Source of the DNA: Pseudoduganella rivuli
Lineage (GTDB): Bacteria; Pseudomonadota; Gammaproteobacteria; Burkholderiales; Burkholderiaceae_D
Length of the DNA stretch: 64,000 bases
Direction of reading: 5' to 3'
NCBI RefSeq assembly: GCF_009674485.1
Contig: NZ_WKJJ01000003.1
Location: 186,001-250,000, forward strand
The notes under the pieces are model-generated. The model had not been told where the DNA came from. It saw only the letters and a list, made by a program, of their open reading frames with translations, and did not search any database. Shown one piece after another: positions 1-9,636 of this stretch (its first letter is position 1; each line of letters opens with the position of its first letter). The position numbers and the translations under genes were made by a program.

Positions 1-1160
1 ACCTGGCCCGGTCCCGGGGTGTCGATTTCCTCCGCCAGGCACGTGACCGGTAATTCACCCGCCACTTCCGGCGCGCCGGACACGCGGCTGCGGTAGCGGC
101 CATAGGCCACGCCGCGTCCCGTTCCCGGCTTGCCGCGCGTATTGCCGGCAAAGGCGGCGGCTTTCGGGAACATCATGCCGCCTTCCTCGTCGAGGTGGCC
201 CGTGAGGATGTTCAGTACGTCGATGAGCCACGAGGCCAGGGTGCCGTATTGCTGCGTGCAGGTGCCGATGCGGCCATAGATGGCGCCGCGCTGAGCGCCG
301 GCCAGGTCGCGCGCCAGGTTGCGGATGGTGGCCGCATCGATGCCGCAACGCGATGCCACGCTTTCCGGCGCATACGGCTGCACGGCCGCTTGCAGCGATT
401 CCAGGCCGTTCAGGTGTTCTGCCAGGCGGCCAGGCATCACCAGGTTTTCATCGAACAGCGCGTGCACCATGCCCAGCAGCAGGAACACGTCGGCGCCGGG
501 GCGGATGAAATGGTGTTCATCGGCGATTTCCGCCGTCTCGGTACGGCGCGGATCGATGACGGCGATGCGGCCGCCCCGGGCGCGCAGCGCCTTGGCCTTG
601 CCACGGAAATCCGGCACCGTCCACAGGCTGCCGTTCGACACCATCGGATTGGCGCCCACGATCAGCAGGTAGTCGCTGCGGTCGATATCAGGCACCGGCA
701 CCGACAGCCAGCCGCCATACATCAAGCCGCACGACAGCATTTTCGGCACCTGGTCGACGCTGGACGCGGAATACATGTTCTTGGTGCCCAGCGCCCTGGC
801 CAGCCGGGGGAAATACAGCATCAGGCTCATTTTGTGGGAAACAGGGTTACCCAGCACGGTGGCCACCGCATCGCGGCCGTCGCGTTCGATGATGGGTGGC
901 AGGCGGCGTGCGATTTCCGCATACGCCTCGTCCCACGTGGCGTCGACAAAGCGTCCGTCGCGCTTGATCAGCGGCGTGCGCAGGCGGTCGCCGTCTTCAT
1001 GCAAGTCCTTGAGGCTGACGGCTTTCGGGCACAGGAACCCGGCGCTGAACACGTCCGCATCGTCTCCCTTGATCTTCTTGACCTTGCCGTCTTCGTGTTC
1101 GATTTCCAGGCCGCAGGCGGCCTCGCAAAATGGGCAGATACGGCGGGCGACGGCAGCCAT
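1..1160 (-). CDS. Molybdopterin-dependent oxidoreductase, N-terminal part (cut by window edge)
   Basis: About 386 N-terminal residues of a formate-dehydrogenase/nitrate-reductase superfamily protein; the rest lies left of base 1. Cys9, Cys12 and Cys16 (C-x2-C-x3-C), with another Cys in GFLCPKAVSL some 27 residues later, form the usual N-terminal 4Fe-4S site. They are followed by the molybdopterin-binding fold, with typical segments such as LIVGANPMVSNGS and VIDPRRTETA. The Mo-ligand region reads YSASSVDQVPKM, with no Cys or Sec, so the exact subfamily and substrate are uncertain. No Tat signal is visible, so a cytoplasmic enzyme is likely. The ATG at 1160 has AGGAG a few bases upstream. A short dyad lies just upstream at 1183-1194. 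Confidence 0.88.
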   Translation of the reverse strand, partial: MAAVARRICPFCEAACGLEIEHEDGKVKKIKGDDADVFSAGFLCPKAVSLKDLHEDGDRLRTPLIKRDGRFVDATWDEAYAEIARRLPPIIERDGRDAVATVLGNPVSHKMSLMLYFPRLARALGTKNMYSASSVDQVPKMLSCGLMYGGWLSVPVPDIDRSDYLLIVGANPMVSNGSLWTVPDFRGKAKALRARGGRIAVIDPRRTETAEIADEHHFIRPGADVFLLLGMVHALFDENLVMPGRLAEHLNGLESLQAAVQPYAPESVASRCGIDAATIRNLARDLAGAQRGAIYGRIGTCTQQYGTLASWLIDVLNILTGHLDEEGGMMFPKAAAFAGNTRGKPGTGRGVAYGRYRSRVSGAPEVAGELPVTCLAEEIDTPGPGQ

Positions 1161-1182
1161 GGTGAGCTCCTGAAATAAAAGT

Positions 1183-1194
1183 GAACGGTCGTTC
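1183..1194. promoter_or_regulatory. Candidate operator GAACG-N2-CGTTC
   Basis: GAACGGTCGTTC is a 5-2-5 inverted repeat placed 23-34 bases upstream of the oxidoreductase start codon, where a repressor would cover the promoter or leader. TetR-family repressors often use dyads of this size, but no regulator gene is next to it, so the binding protein is unknown. Confidence 0.4.
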
Positions 1195-1273
1195 TATTGT
1201 CAATTTTTGTTACACCGATGTCAATCGTATTGCGCTTGCTCAGGTGTATGCTTGATACCACAGGAGAACAATC

Positions 1274-1627
1274 ATGAAACCAGCAAATTTCTTTTATGCT
1301 GCCCTGGCGATTGCCATGCTGGCAGCGGTGTTATCCGGCTGCCAGCGGCGCGAAGCGGGACCTGCCGAAGAGGCGGGCAAGAAGATTGACCAAGCCACAC
1401 AGCAAGCCAATGCCGAACTGAAGCAGGCGGGCACGGAGTTGAAGCAGGCCGGCGCCGAGTTGAAAGATGCGGCGCATGAAGCCGGCAAGGAATTGAAGGA
1501 AGCCGCCGCCATCACGCGCGACAAGATCAATGACGCGACGGAAGTGGCGGGGCAGAAGCTGGAGAAAGCGGGCGAAAAGATGCAGGAAACCGCCCGCGAA
1601 GCCAAGGAAGAAGCGAAGAAGAAGTAA
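1274..1627 (+). CDS. Small helical lipoprotein, function unknown
   Basis: 117 residues. A hydrophobic signal sequence ends in the lipobox LSGC, so the mature protein should be lipid-anchored at its Cys (about residue 24). The rest is almost entirely Ala/Glu/Lys/Gln and built from imperfect repeats such as AELKQAG, TELKQAG, AELKDAA and KELKEAA, which would form a long amphipathic helix or coiled coil of the LEA/apolipoprotein kind. AGGAGAACAATC before the ATG is a good ribosome-binding site. No enzymatic motif is present. An envelope-stabilising or stress role is plausible but is only inferred from composition. Confidence 0.82.
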   Translation: MKPANFFYAALAIAMLAAVLSGCQRREAGPAEEAGKKIDQATQQANAELKQAGTELKQAGAELKDAAHEAGKELKEAAAITRDKINDATEVAGQKLEKAGEKMQETAREAKEEAKKK

Positions 1628-1659
1628 GCATCACGAGCGTGCTTTGAAGTTGGAGTGAA

Positions 1660-2934
1660 TTAAGGCACGAACGGCCCCCAGGCAGGTTCCCTGATCTGGC
1701 CCGCCTGTGTGGTCACACGCTGCTTGACGCGTCCATCCACCGACACGATGGCCAGCGATTCGCGGCCGCCGGCTTGTGTGGCGTACAGGATGTACTTGCC
1801 GTTGGGGGCAAAACTTGGATACTGGTCGTCAGTGCTGTCGGACAGGCGCTGCTCCTGGCCGCTGGTCAGGTCCATCGCATACAACTGGTAATTGCCATCT
1901 CGGCGCGAGATATAGGCCAGCGTCTTACCGTCTGGCGAGAGGCGGGGGCTGATGTTGTGGCTGCCGCCGAATGTGACGCGGCTGGCGTCGCCGCCCCGCG
2001 CGCCCATGCGGTAGATCTGCGGCCCGCCGCTGCGGTCGCTGGTGAAGTAGATATGCTTGCCGTCGGCCGACCATTGCGGCTCGGTGTCGATACCGGCGCC
2101 GTTGGAGACACGGCGCAAGTCGCTGCCGTCGGCGTTGACCACGTAGACCTGGTAGTGGTCGTCCTTCGACAGCGCGACCGCCAGTTTGCCGCCGTCCGGC
2201 GCCCAGGCCGGTGCGGAGTTGCTGCCTTTTTCGTTGGCCACGACCTTGCGCTGGCCCGTCACCAGGTTGTGCACATAGACCACCGGTTTTTGCTGTTCGA
2301 ACGATACATACGCCACCTTGGCGCCGTCCGGCGACCATGACGGTGAAATAATGGGCTCGTTCGAGCGCAGTGCGAGCTGCTCGCTTTCGCCGTCGGCGTC
2401 GGCCACCATCAACTGGTAGCTGCGGCCCTGCTGTTTCACGTAGGCGATACGGGTCGAGAACGCGCCCCGGTTGCCCGTCAGCTTGAAATACACGTCGTCG
2501 GCGATCTTGTGTGCGGACAGCCGGGTGAAGCGGGGCGCCAGCGCCTGGTCCAGCTGCGACAGCTTGCCTGGCTTGACGGTGTCGAGCAGTTGGTAACGCA
2601 CGTCGTAGCGGCCGTCGGCCAGACAGTCCACGGTGCCGATCACCAGCGCGTCGGCGCCCTTTGCTTTATAGGCGCCCAGGTCGATGTTGCCGGCGTCGGC
2701 GATAACGCCAGCGTCGATCACGTTGAAGGCGCCGCTGCGGGCCAGATCGGCCTTGATGATGGCCGAGATCTGGGCGGGCGCCACTGTTTCATTGGCGAAG
2801 CCGGCAACGGCGATTGGAATCTGGTTGCTGCCGACGCCGGAAATTTCAATGCGCAGTTGCGCCTGCGCGGACGGCGCGGCGCTGGCGGCCATCGCCAGTG
2901 CGGCGCAGGCGATGAGGTGGGGGAGGCTTTTCAA
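1660..2934 (-). CDS. tolB: TolB-type beta-propeller protein
   Basis: 424 residues, the usual TolB length, with a cleavable signal peptide ending near ASAAPSAQA. An N-terminal TolB domain (about 27-160) is followed by WD40-like PD40 repeats with the recurring pattern [52 protein letters not shown] and [13 protein letters not shown]. TolB is the periplasmic partner of Pal and the Tol energising complex. Here no tolQ, tolR, tolA or pal lies beside it, so it may be a second copy. The start is TTG at 2934, overlapping the TGA of the upstream gene (TTGA), which implies translational coupling. Confidence 0.9.
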   Translation of the reverse strand: MKSLPHLIACAALAMAASAAPSAQAQLRIEISGVGSNQIPIAVAGFANETVAPAQISAIIKADLARSGAFNVIDAGVIADAGNIDLGAYKAKGADALVIGTVDCLADGRYDVRYQLLDTVKPGKLSQLDQALAPRFTRLSAHKIADDVYFKLTGNRGAFSTRIAYVKQQGRSYQLMVADADGESEQLALRSNEPIISPSWSPDGAKVAYVSFEQQKPVVYVHNLVTGQRKVVANEKGSNSAPAWAPDGGKLAVALSKDDHYQVYVVNADGSDLRRVSNGAGIDTEPQWSADGKHIYFTSDRSGGPQIYRMGARGGDASRVTFGGSHNISPRLSPDGKTLAYISRRDGNYQLYAMDLTSGQEQRLSDSTDDQYPSFAPNGKYILYATQAGGRESLAIVSVDGRVKQRVTTQAGQIREPAWGPFVP

Positions 2935-3440
2935 TGCTGATTAGCTGTGGCAAGGTCATTGACCAGTCGTTCAACTTGCGCTGGGAGCGCGCTTTTCATC
3001 GCGTCGGCGGATGAAGCATTCGTCATCAGGATGAATGTCAGGAAATTGTTTTTGGCGGTTGTGGAACACATGGTCATCGCCATGCCGCCAGGTATCATCT
3101 TGTCATTCGCCGCTACCAGCAATTGGTCACTGCAGGCAGGTTTGGTTATGTGGGCGCTATGGGGGGATGCGGCGGTCGTCACGGTGAGCGACGGCGACAG
3201 TCCGTCTTTAGGCGTGTAGGTGCAGGTATAAGTGATTTGCGTTGGCAAGTCAGACGGGCCTTCCGGTATTTTCTTGTGTTCCGTCGTGGACTGTTCCGCC
3301 GTCATCTTGTAATCACCGAGATTGAACGCGTCGAGTGCTTGCTGGTCCATTACATTGCACGGCGCGCCAGCGGATTCGGCAAATGCCATTGGTGACGAAA
3401 GGGACGAAGCCAGAGTCAGTGCAAGAAGTTGGACGCGCAT
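2931..3440 (-). CDS. Exported protein of unknown function, coupled to TolB
   Basis: 169 residues from the ATG at 3440, which has AGGA seven bases upstream; a TTG at 3455 would add five residues. The N-terminus is a signal peptide ending around SPMAFA. The mature protein has four Cys residues (APCNVM, YTCTYT, PACSDQ, MTMCST), suggesting two disulfides in the periplasm. No family is recognised. Its stop codon overlaps the start of the TolB gene, so the two proteins are probably made together and may act together. Confidence 0.75.
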   Translation of the reverse strand: MRVQLLALTLASSLSSPMAFAESAGAPCNVMDQQALDAFNLGDYKMTAEQSTTEHKKIPEGPSDLPTQITYTCTYTPKDGLSPSLTVTTAASPHSAHITKPACSDQLLVAANDKMIPGGMAMTMCSTTAKNNFLTFILMTNASSADAMKSALPAQVERLVNDLATANQH

Positions 3441-3676
3441 GTTTATCCTGAACAAGGTAGTGGGGAATGGCAGACTGCCAGCTGCGCGCCCGGTTTGGAG
3501 ATGATGCTTTCCAGCGTTCGCGCGCTTGCTAAATCAGCAATTAAATAGTGCCCGCGAATTTGCTTTCTGGAAATTATGAAATTGCCCAATTGTTATTATT
3601 AAAATAATCAATTTTCCTGCCCGGAGCGCGCAGGCGGCGCGGCGTTCGGCGCCACAATGGAAGGCGGATGGAGAGA

Positions 3677-3696
3677 GGGGCGGCGAACGCCGCTCC
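3677..3696. repeat. Short GC-rich hairpin downstream of the diguanylate cyclase
   Basis: GGGGCGGCG and CGCCGCTCC pair over nine positions (one G-T) around an AA loop, just beyond the stop codon of the gene ending at 3703. There is no T-run, so it is not a standard intrinsic terminator. The AT-rich stretch 3540-3615 next to it probably carries the promoter of the gene starting at 3440. Confidence 0.4.
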
Positions 3697-3702
3697 GGGA
3701 AA

Positions 3703-5817
3703 TCAGTTGCCCGCTTTGAAGGCGGGTTTGAGCGGCACCACGTTGCTGCCATGCGCCCCCGCCGGCGGCGTGCCGTCGGGTGTGCCGCCCAGCACCACGG
3801 ACAGGTCGACGAAGCCGGCGCGCCAGGCGCGTTCCAGGTCTTGCTCGATGGCTTCCATCGACGTTTCCTGCAAATTCTCGAAGCCACGCACGCCATAGGC
3901 GCGGTTGCGGCCGTGGGCCTTGGCCAGGTACAGCGCCATGTCGACCAGGTTGACCGCGCGTTCCCACGGCAGCGGCGTGTCGGCAGGAATCAGGGGGAAG
4001 GGCGCGAAGCCGACCGAGACGTTTACGCTAAACGTATGGTTCTGGTATTCGATCTGCTGCGACGAGATTGTCGTCAAGATGCGCCGCGCCACTTCATCGA
4101 CGCCGTTGCGGGGAATCGCGGGCAGGAAGGCGAGGAATTCTTCACCGCCCCAGCGCACGATCATGTCGGTTTCGCGCAGCGCGATGCGCAGGTTTTCCGC
4201 GATCATTTTCAGCACCAGGTCGCCGGCCGCGTGGCCATAGGTGTCGTTGATGTTCTTGAAGTGGTCAACGTCCAGCAGGAACAGGGCGCCAACGATATCT
4301 TCGCCACCCTGGCCACGGCGCTCGACGTGATTGTGGGCGCGCATGTATTCCTGGAAGTGGCGGCGGTTGTACAGCGACGTCAGCGGGTCGAGCGAACTTT
4401 GCGCCTTCAGTTCCAGGTTCTTGACTTCCAGTTGCGCATTGGCCTGGCGCACCTTACGGTACAGCAGGCCCACCACGGTGGCGGTCAGCGCAAACACCAG
4501 CGCCAGCAGCCACCACACGCGCTGCTGCAGGCGGCGGTTGTCGATTTCCGCGCTCTTGACCTGGTTTTCACGGCTCAGCAGCTCGATGCGGCGCTGCTTC
4601 TTTTCCATCTCGTACTTTTCCTGCAATTCCCAGATGGCTTTCTGGCGCTGCTTTTCAAACAGCGCGCTGGTGATGTCCCGTTCGCGGTGGTAGGCGCTGA
4701 TGGCGCCCGCGAAATCGCCGGCGCGTTCCAGCGCCTGGCCGTACTCGAGCAGCACGGCTTGCAGTTCCGGCTTGTTGTTGGTCTTTTCGTAGTACGCCAT
4801 GCCCGCTTCGAAATGCTTTTTGCCTTCGGCCGTCTTGCCCATGCCAAGGTAAGCCTGGCCGATATTGATCAGGGCAATGGCTTCCGTTGTGGAGTCGCCG
4901 ATTTCCCGCGCCACCGCCAGCGATTCCGTGCCATAGCGTATGACGCGCTGGTAATCGCGGTCCTTCAGGTAACTGTCGGACATGTTGACCAGCGTGTCGG
5001 CGAGCAGTGACTTGGCGCCCATCTTGCGCGCCATTTCCAGCCCGGATTGCAGTGCGGCCAGCGCGCGGCGCGGCTGCTCGGAATCCATGGCCAGTACATA
5101 TTCCGTCTGGCGGGCTTGCGCAATGCGGCCGGGCGAATTCAGCTTTTCAGCCACTTGCACGGACTCTTCCAGCACGGCCCAGCCCTTGTCGTATTCCTTC
5201 ATGCGGTCATACAGCACGGCCAGCGCATTGAGCGCCGTGGCCAGCGGCAGCAAGTCTTCCAGCGGGCGCGCGGTTTCCACTGCGGTTTGCAGTTTCAGCA
5301 GCGCGACGGGGAAGTTGCCCTGTTCCGCATAGGATTGACCTGACGTGATGGTCGCCTGCACGCGCAGCGGCACATCCTGCGTCTGGTTGGCCAGCTTTTC
5401 CGCTTCGAACGCCAGTTCGTGCGCGCCCTTGGTGTCGGACATGCCGGACAGCGTATAAGCCTTGGTCAGCAAGCCCTTGGCGAGAATTACCGTATTGCCC
5501 TGGGCGCGGCCGAAGGCTATCAATTCCTCGGCCAGTTGCAGCGCGATGTCCTTCTGGCCCAGCTTGACGCGGGCATAGCTCAGTTGGGAGAGGAATTCAG
5601 CCTTGGTGCCGGGCGGCGCCGAGCGGGCCGCGCTTTCCATTTTTTGCAGTTGCACCAGCGCTTTTTCAGGCACGTAGCGGACCTGGTCGCGGATTTCCGC
5701 GATGCCGGCGTCGAGCACGGACACACCCTGGCCCCACGCCAGCGCCGGCGACAAGACACAGGCAGCCGCCAGCATTCGCATGCTGCGCGTAAACGTCTGA
5801 TCCCGAAAGCCTGCCAA
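3703..5817 (-). CDS. TPR-domain membrane diguanylate cyclase
   Basis: 704 residues. A signal sequence (ends near ALAWGQ) precedes a periplasmic sensor region made of tetratricopeptide repeats (about 35-400), a coiled coil, one transmembrane helix (VWWLLALVFALTATVVGLLY) and a C-terminal GGDEF domain. The active site is G557-G558-E559-E560-F561, a functional variant that condenses two GTP into cyclic di-GMP. R548-E-T-D551 lies five residues before it, the RxxD inhibitory site for product feedback. The TTG start at 5817 has AGGA upstream; ATG codons at 5781 and 5775 are alternatives. The C-terminal tail of about 60 residues is not recognised. Confidence 0.88.
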   Translation of the reverse strand: MAGFRDQTFTRSMRMLAAACVLSPALAWGQGVSVLDAGIAEIRDQVRYVPEKALVQLQKMESAARSAPPGTKAEFLSQLSYARVKLGQKDIALQLAEELIAFGRAQGNTVILAKGLLTKAYTLSGMSDTKGAHELAFEAEKLANQTQDVPLRVQATITSGQSYAEQGNFPVALLKLQTAVETARPLEDLLPLATALNALAVLYDRMKEYDKGWAVLEESVQVAEKLNSPGRIAQARQTEYVLAMDSEQPRRALAALQSGLEMARKMGAKSLLADTLVNMSDSYLKDRDYQRVIRYGTESLAVAREIGDSTTEAIALINIGQAYLGMGKTAEGKKHFEAGMAYYEKTNNKPELQAVLLEYGQALERAGDFAGAISAYHRERDITSALFEKQRQKAIWELQEKYEMEKKQRRIELLSRENQVKSAEIDNRRLQQRVWWLLALVFALTATVVGLLYRKVRQANAQLEVKNLELKAQSSLDPLTSLYNRRHFQEYMRAHNHVERRGQGGEDIVGALFLLDVDHFKNINDTYGHAAGDLVLKMIAENLRIALRETDMIVRWGGEEFLAFLPAIPRNGVDEVARRILTTISSQQIEYQNHTFSVNVSVGFAPFPLIPADTPLPWERAVNLVDMALYLAKAHGRNRAYGVRGFENLQETSMEAIEQDLERAWRAGFVDLSVVLGGTPDGTPPAGAHGSNVVPLKPAFKAGN

Positions 5818-5977
5818 CTGGTTGTCCTTTGCATATCTTTGCCCGGAAACCGCGCAAAGTGTCTAGACAATTATATTCTTGTTGCAAGCGAGAAATCGAA
5901 AGAGATTGGGATTTTCTGCAAAACCGCCACAGTGACAATTAAGCAATTTTGCAGGAAGTTATACGACTGTTCACAAG

Positions 5978-7759
5978 TCATGCTGCAAGTTGTTGCAACA
6001 GATACAAGCGCTGGTACAAACCGCCGTCGATTTGCATCAGTGCGTCGTGGGAACCGGACTCGCTGATACGGCCATGGTTCAGCACGATGATGCGGTCCGC
6101 TTCGCGGATGGTCGACAAGCGGTGCGCAATGGCGATGATGGTGACCTGGCCGCGCAATTCATGCAGCGCGGTTTGCACGATCTGTTCGGTCTGGCTATCG
6201 ATGCGCGACGTCGCTTCATCCAGCAGCAGGATGCGGGGTTTGCCGGCCAGCGCACGGGCAATCGCGATCAATTGTTTTTGCCCGCTCGACAGGCGCGAAC
6301 CGCCTTCGCCCAGCGGCGTGTCGTAGCCGTGTTCCAGCGCGCAAATGAAGCCGTGCGCATGGGCGGCCCGCGCCGCCGCTTCGATTTCCGCCAATGGCAG
6401 GCCGCGGCCCATGTCGATGTTTTCGCGGGCCGACGCCGCCAGCAGGAAGGGTTCCTGCGGCACCAGCCCCACGTCGTTGCGGAAGCGCTGGTTCGGGATG
6501 CCGGCCAGCGCCTCGCCGTGCAGGCAAATGCTGCCCGTGCTGACGGGGTAATAGCGCAGCAGCAGCGACAGCAGCGTGGATTTGCCACTGCCCGTATGGC
6601 CGACGATGCCGATGAACGCCCCCTGCGGGATGGTCAGCGACAGGTCATGCAGCACGGGCTGGTTTTCGGCATAGGCGAACGTCAGGTGCTCGATGGCCAC
6701 GGCGGGCGCTTGCAGCCGCTCCTGCGTTGGCGCCTGGCCTGCGCCCGCCTGGTGTTCCGGCGACAGCGGTTCGTCCAGCAGGCCCGCGACACGCGATGCC
6801 GCCACCACCGATTGCTGTAACTGCGAGAATTGCATGGTGATTTGAATCAGCGGCTCGATCACGCGGGCGATATAGCTGATGAACGCATACAGCACGCCCA
6901 CTTCCGCCGCGCTCATCGGGCGCTGGCCAAACATGTAGATCACCGCCGCCAGCAGGATCACGTTCAGCAAGTCCAGTGCGGGACGCAGCAGCCACGCATT
7001 GGCGCGGATTTCCGCCACGCGCTGCGTGTAGTGGTCGACGTTGGTGAGCTTGAAGCGCTCGGCAAAGCGGGTTTCCGCATTGTTCGCCTGCAGCACCGGC
7101 ATGCCGCTGATGGACTCGGCCATCTGGCCATTGATTTCACTGCGCAACTGGCGCGCCCGCGTGACGGCCGGCGCGCTCCAGCGCTGGTACAGCCAGACGA
7201 TGCCCAGCACGGCCGGCAGCAGCGCCAGTACGATCAGCATCATGCGCCAGTCCAGCCACGCCATGGCGATCACCGTGCCGACCAGCACGATGGTGCTGTC
7301 GAGCATGACGAACAGCACTTGTACGTACAGGTTCTTCACGGCTTCCGTATCGTTGGTGACGCGCGATACCAGCTGGCCCGTGATGGCGCGGTCGAAGAAC
7401 GCCATCGGCAGGCGCAGCACGTGGCCATACACTTGTTCGCGCAAGCGCTGCACGGAACGCATGGCCAGCCCGGACAGGCTGACCAGTTGCCAGTAACGCA
7501 GGCCGGTGGCGATCCAGCCGGTGCCCAGCACGGCGCCCAGCAACAGCCACATGCGCGGCCAGTCCAGGTGGCGCGGTAACAGGTGTTCATCGATCAGCGC
7601 CTTGCCCGCGATCGGGCCCAGCACTTCCAGGAAGGCCGCGGCCATCAGCCACAGCAGCGCCCAGTGCAGGCGGCGCAAGTCGGGCCGGGCTGCCTGGTGC
7701 AGCAAGCCGAATGCCTGGCGCATCTGCTTGCCTGAGGATACGTGGTCAGGATGCTTCAA
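5978..7759 (-). CDS. ABC exporter half-transporter, catalytic-site subunit (MdlB-like)
   Basis: About 593 residues: six transmembrane helices, then a nucleotide-binding domain with Walker A GHTGSGKST, signature LSSGQ, Walker B LLLLDE and switch His (IAIAHRL). The Walker B Glu is intact while the signature departs from LSGGQ, exactly complementary to the partner encoded just upstream, so the pair should form an asymmetric heterodimeric exporter. I place the start at the TTG at 7759 because GGAGG lies six bases before it; an ATG at 7807 would overlap the upstream gene by 62 bases. The 14-base overlap with the upstream gene implies coupling. Substrate unknown (drugs or lipids are usual). Confidence 0.9.
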   Translation of the reverse strand: MKHPDHVSSGKQMRQAFGLLHQAARPDLRRLHWALLWLMAAAFLEVLGPIAGKALIDEHLLPRHLDWPRMWLLLGAVLGTGWIATGLRYWQLVSLSGLAMRSVQRLREQVYGHVLRLPMAFFDRAITGQLVSRVTNDTEAVKNLYVQVLFVMLDSTIVLVGTVIAMAWLDWRMMLIVLALLPAVLGIVWLYQRWSAPAVTRARQLRSEINGQMAESISGMPVLQANNAETRFAERFKLTNVDHYTQRVAEIRANAWLLRPALDLLNVILLAAVIYMFGQRPMSAAEVGVLYAFISYIARVIEPLIQITMQFSQLQQSVVAASRVAGLLDEPLSPEHQAGAGQAPTQERLQAPAVAIEHLTFAYAENQPVLHDLSLTIPQGAFIGIVGHTGSGKSTLLSLLLRYYPVSTGSICLHGEALAGIPNQRFRNDVGLVPQEPFLLAASARENIDMGRGLPLAEIEAAARAAHAHGFICALEHGYDTPLGEGGSRLSSGQKQLIAIARALAGKPRILLLDEATSRIDSQTEQIVQTALHELRGQVTIIAIAHRLSTIREADRIIVLNHGRISESGSHDALMQIDGGLYQRLYLLQQLAA

Positions 7760-9515
7760 TGCTGGCCTCCAGTTGCTGGTAGCGCCACTGGCTGGCATAC
7801 CAGCCATTCAGTAGCAGCAATTCGGCATGGTTGCCGGTTTCAACGATACGGCCATCACGCAAGACGATGATCAGGTCCGCATTCACCACGGCGCTGAGGC
7901 GGTGGCTGGCGATGATGGCGCTACGCTCCATGCCGCTCTGGTGGCCGGCCACGCGCAATGCTTCCAGGTGTTCCAGGATGCGGGTTTCCGTGCCCGTGTC
8001 GACGGCGGACAACGCGTCGTCCAGCAACAGCAAGGCATTGTTGGCCAGTAGCGCGCGGGCAATCGCCACGCGCTGGCGCTGGCCGCCGGACAAGGTGATG
8101 CCTTTTTCACCCACTTCCGTTTCATACCCGTGAGGGAACTGCAAAATATCGTCGTGGATGGCGGCCAGGGTGGCGGCGTGTTCGATTTCCGCACGGCTGG
8201 CGCCGGGGCGGGCCAGCGCGATATTGTCGGCAATCGATGCGGAAAACAGGAACGATTCCTGCGGCACCCAGCTGATGGCGCCGCGCAAGGCGCGCAATGT
8301 GTAATCGCTGATGGCGTGCGGCCCCCATTGCACGCGGCCCTGCTGCGGCGTCAACTGGCGCAGCAGGACGCGCAGCAGCGTGGACTTGCCGGCGCCGGTG
8401 GGGCCGACCAGCCCCAGGGTCTGGCCCGGACGCAGGCGCAGGCCGATCCCGTGCAGCGCATGCACGCCCGCCGCCTGGCCGGGGTAGGCATAGGTGATTG
8501 CGTCCAGCAACAAATCGCCTTTCGGCGTCTGTTCGATGTGGCCCTGGTCGGCAATGGCCAGCGGCGCGTCCAGCATCGGCTGCAGGCGCGCATAGGCGGC
8601 ACGGCCCCGCTCGATCAGCGACAACACCCAGCCGGCGGCAAACATCGGCCAGATCAACTGGCCCAGGTACATGGAAAAGCTGGTCAGCGCGCCGATGGTC
8701 AGTTCGCCCTGCCAGACCAGGTAGCCGCCCAGACCCAGCGTCAGGCCGGTGGCGGCGGTCAACGTCAGGCCGACCGCCGGTTCATACGCGGCTTCCCACA
8801 CTTGCGCGGACAGGCTGGCTTTTTGCGCGTCCATGGCCAATGCGCCGAACTGGCTGGCGCTGCGCTGTTCCAGCCCCAGTGCGCGCAACGTGCGGACGCC
8901 GGACAGGGTTTCCTGCACGTGGCCGTTCAGTGCTGAAAAACGCTTCAGCGAGTCGGCGGACGCCGTATGGATGTGGTTGGAGATATGCCAGAACGCCCAC
9001 GCCATCAGCGGGAAGGGCAGCAGCGCGATGCAGGCGAGGCGCCAGTCGACGCCCAGCATCATGATGCCCAGCACCGTCACCAGGGTCAGCGCGCCGTCGA
9101 AGCCGGCCAGCATGGCTTCGCCGGCCGTCATTTCAATCGCATCGATATCGTTGGTGGCCAGCGCCATCAGGTCGCCGGTGCTCTGGTTCTGGTAAAACGC
9201 GGGGCCCTGGCGCGTCAGCCGCGCATAAAAGCGCGTGCGCAATTCCACGCCCAGTTTGTAGGCGACCGCATACAAGGTCATGCGCCAGCGCGCACGCAGC
9301 AGGTAATTGCCGACGCCCAGCAACAGCAGCAACCCCAGTTGCCGCATCAATCCCTGCGCGTCGAGTGTGTGCGCGGCCAGGCCGTCAATCATTGCGCCGA
9401 TCTGGCGGGGTATCCAGATACTGATCAGCGCCACGCCGGTAAGCATGGCAGCCGCGGCGGCATAAGCCGGCCAGTGCTGGCGCACAAAGCTGGCTAGTAG
9501 CCTCGATAAACTCAT
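7746..9515 (-). CDS. ABC exporter half-transporter, degenerate-site subunit (MdlA-like)
   Basis: 589 residues with an N-terminal six-helix transmembrane domain and a C-terminal nucleotide-binding domain: Walker A GPTGAGKST, canonical signature LSGGQ, and Walker B LLLLDD, where Asp replaces the catalytic Glu. The mix of one degenerate and one normal site between this protein and the next gene is the hallmark of heterodimeric exporters. The ATG at 9515 follows GAGGATAGCT. It is the first gene of the two-gene operon. Confidence 0.9.
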   Translation of the reverse strand: MSLSRLLASFVRQHWPAYAAAAAMLTGVALISIWIPRQIGAMIDGLAAHTLDAQGLMRQLGLLLLLGVGNYLLRARWRMTLYAVAYKLGVELRTRFYARLTRQGPAFYQNQSTGDLMALATNDIDAIEMTAGEAMLAGFDGALTLVTVLGIMMLGVDWRLACIALLPFPLMAWAFWHISNHIHTASADSLKRFSALNGHVQETLSGVRTLRALGLEQRSASQFGALAMDAQKASLSAQVWEAAYEPAVGLTLTAATGLTLGLGGYLVWQGELTIGALTSFSMYLGQLIWPMFAAGWVLSLIERGRAAYARLQPMLDAPLAIADQGHIEQTPKGDLLLDAITYAYPGQAAGVHALHGIGLRLRPGQTLGLVGPTGAGKSTLLRVLLRQLTPQQGRVQWGPHAISDYTLRALRGAISWVPQESFLFSASIADNIALARPGASRAEIEHAATLAAIHDDILQFPHGYETEVGEKGITLSGGQRQRVAIARALLANNALLLLDDALSAVDTGTETRILEHLEALRVAGHQSGMERSAIIASHRLSAVVNADLIIVLRDGRIVETGNHAELLLLNGWYASQWRYQQLEASIEAS

Positions 9516-9591
9516 AGCTATCCTCGGACTTGTCGAGCCCGGTAGGATACATCAGCAGGGAATTTGGTGCCGGGAGGCGGCGTGGGAGGCG

Positions 9592-9622
9592 CTCGTCATC
9601 CCGCGACAGCGGGGATGACGAG
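9592..9622. terminator. Hairpin after the phasin gene
   Basis: CTCGTCATCCC and GGGATGACGAG form an 11-bp stem around a short GC-containing loop, 15 bases beyond the phasin stop codon. There is no clear T-run, so it may be a transcript-stabilising or REP-like hairpin instead of a true terminator. Confidence 0.45.
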
Positions 9623-9636
9623 GCACAGCGGAAAGA

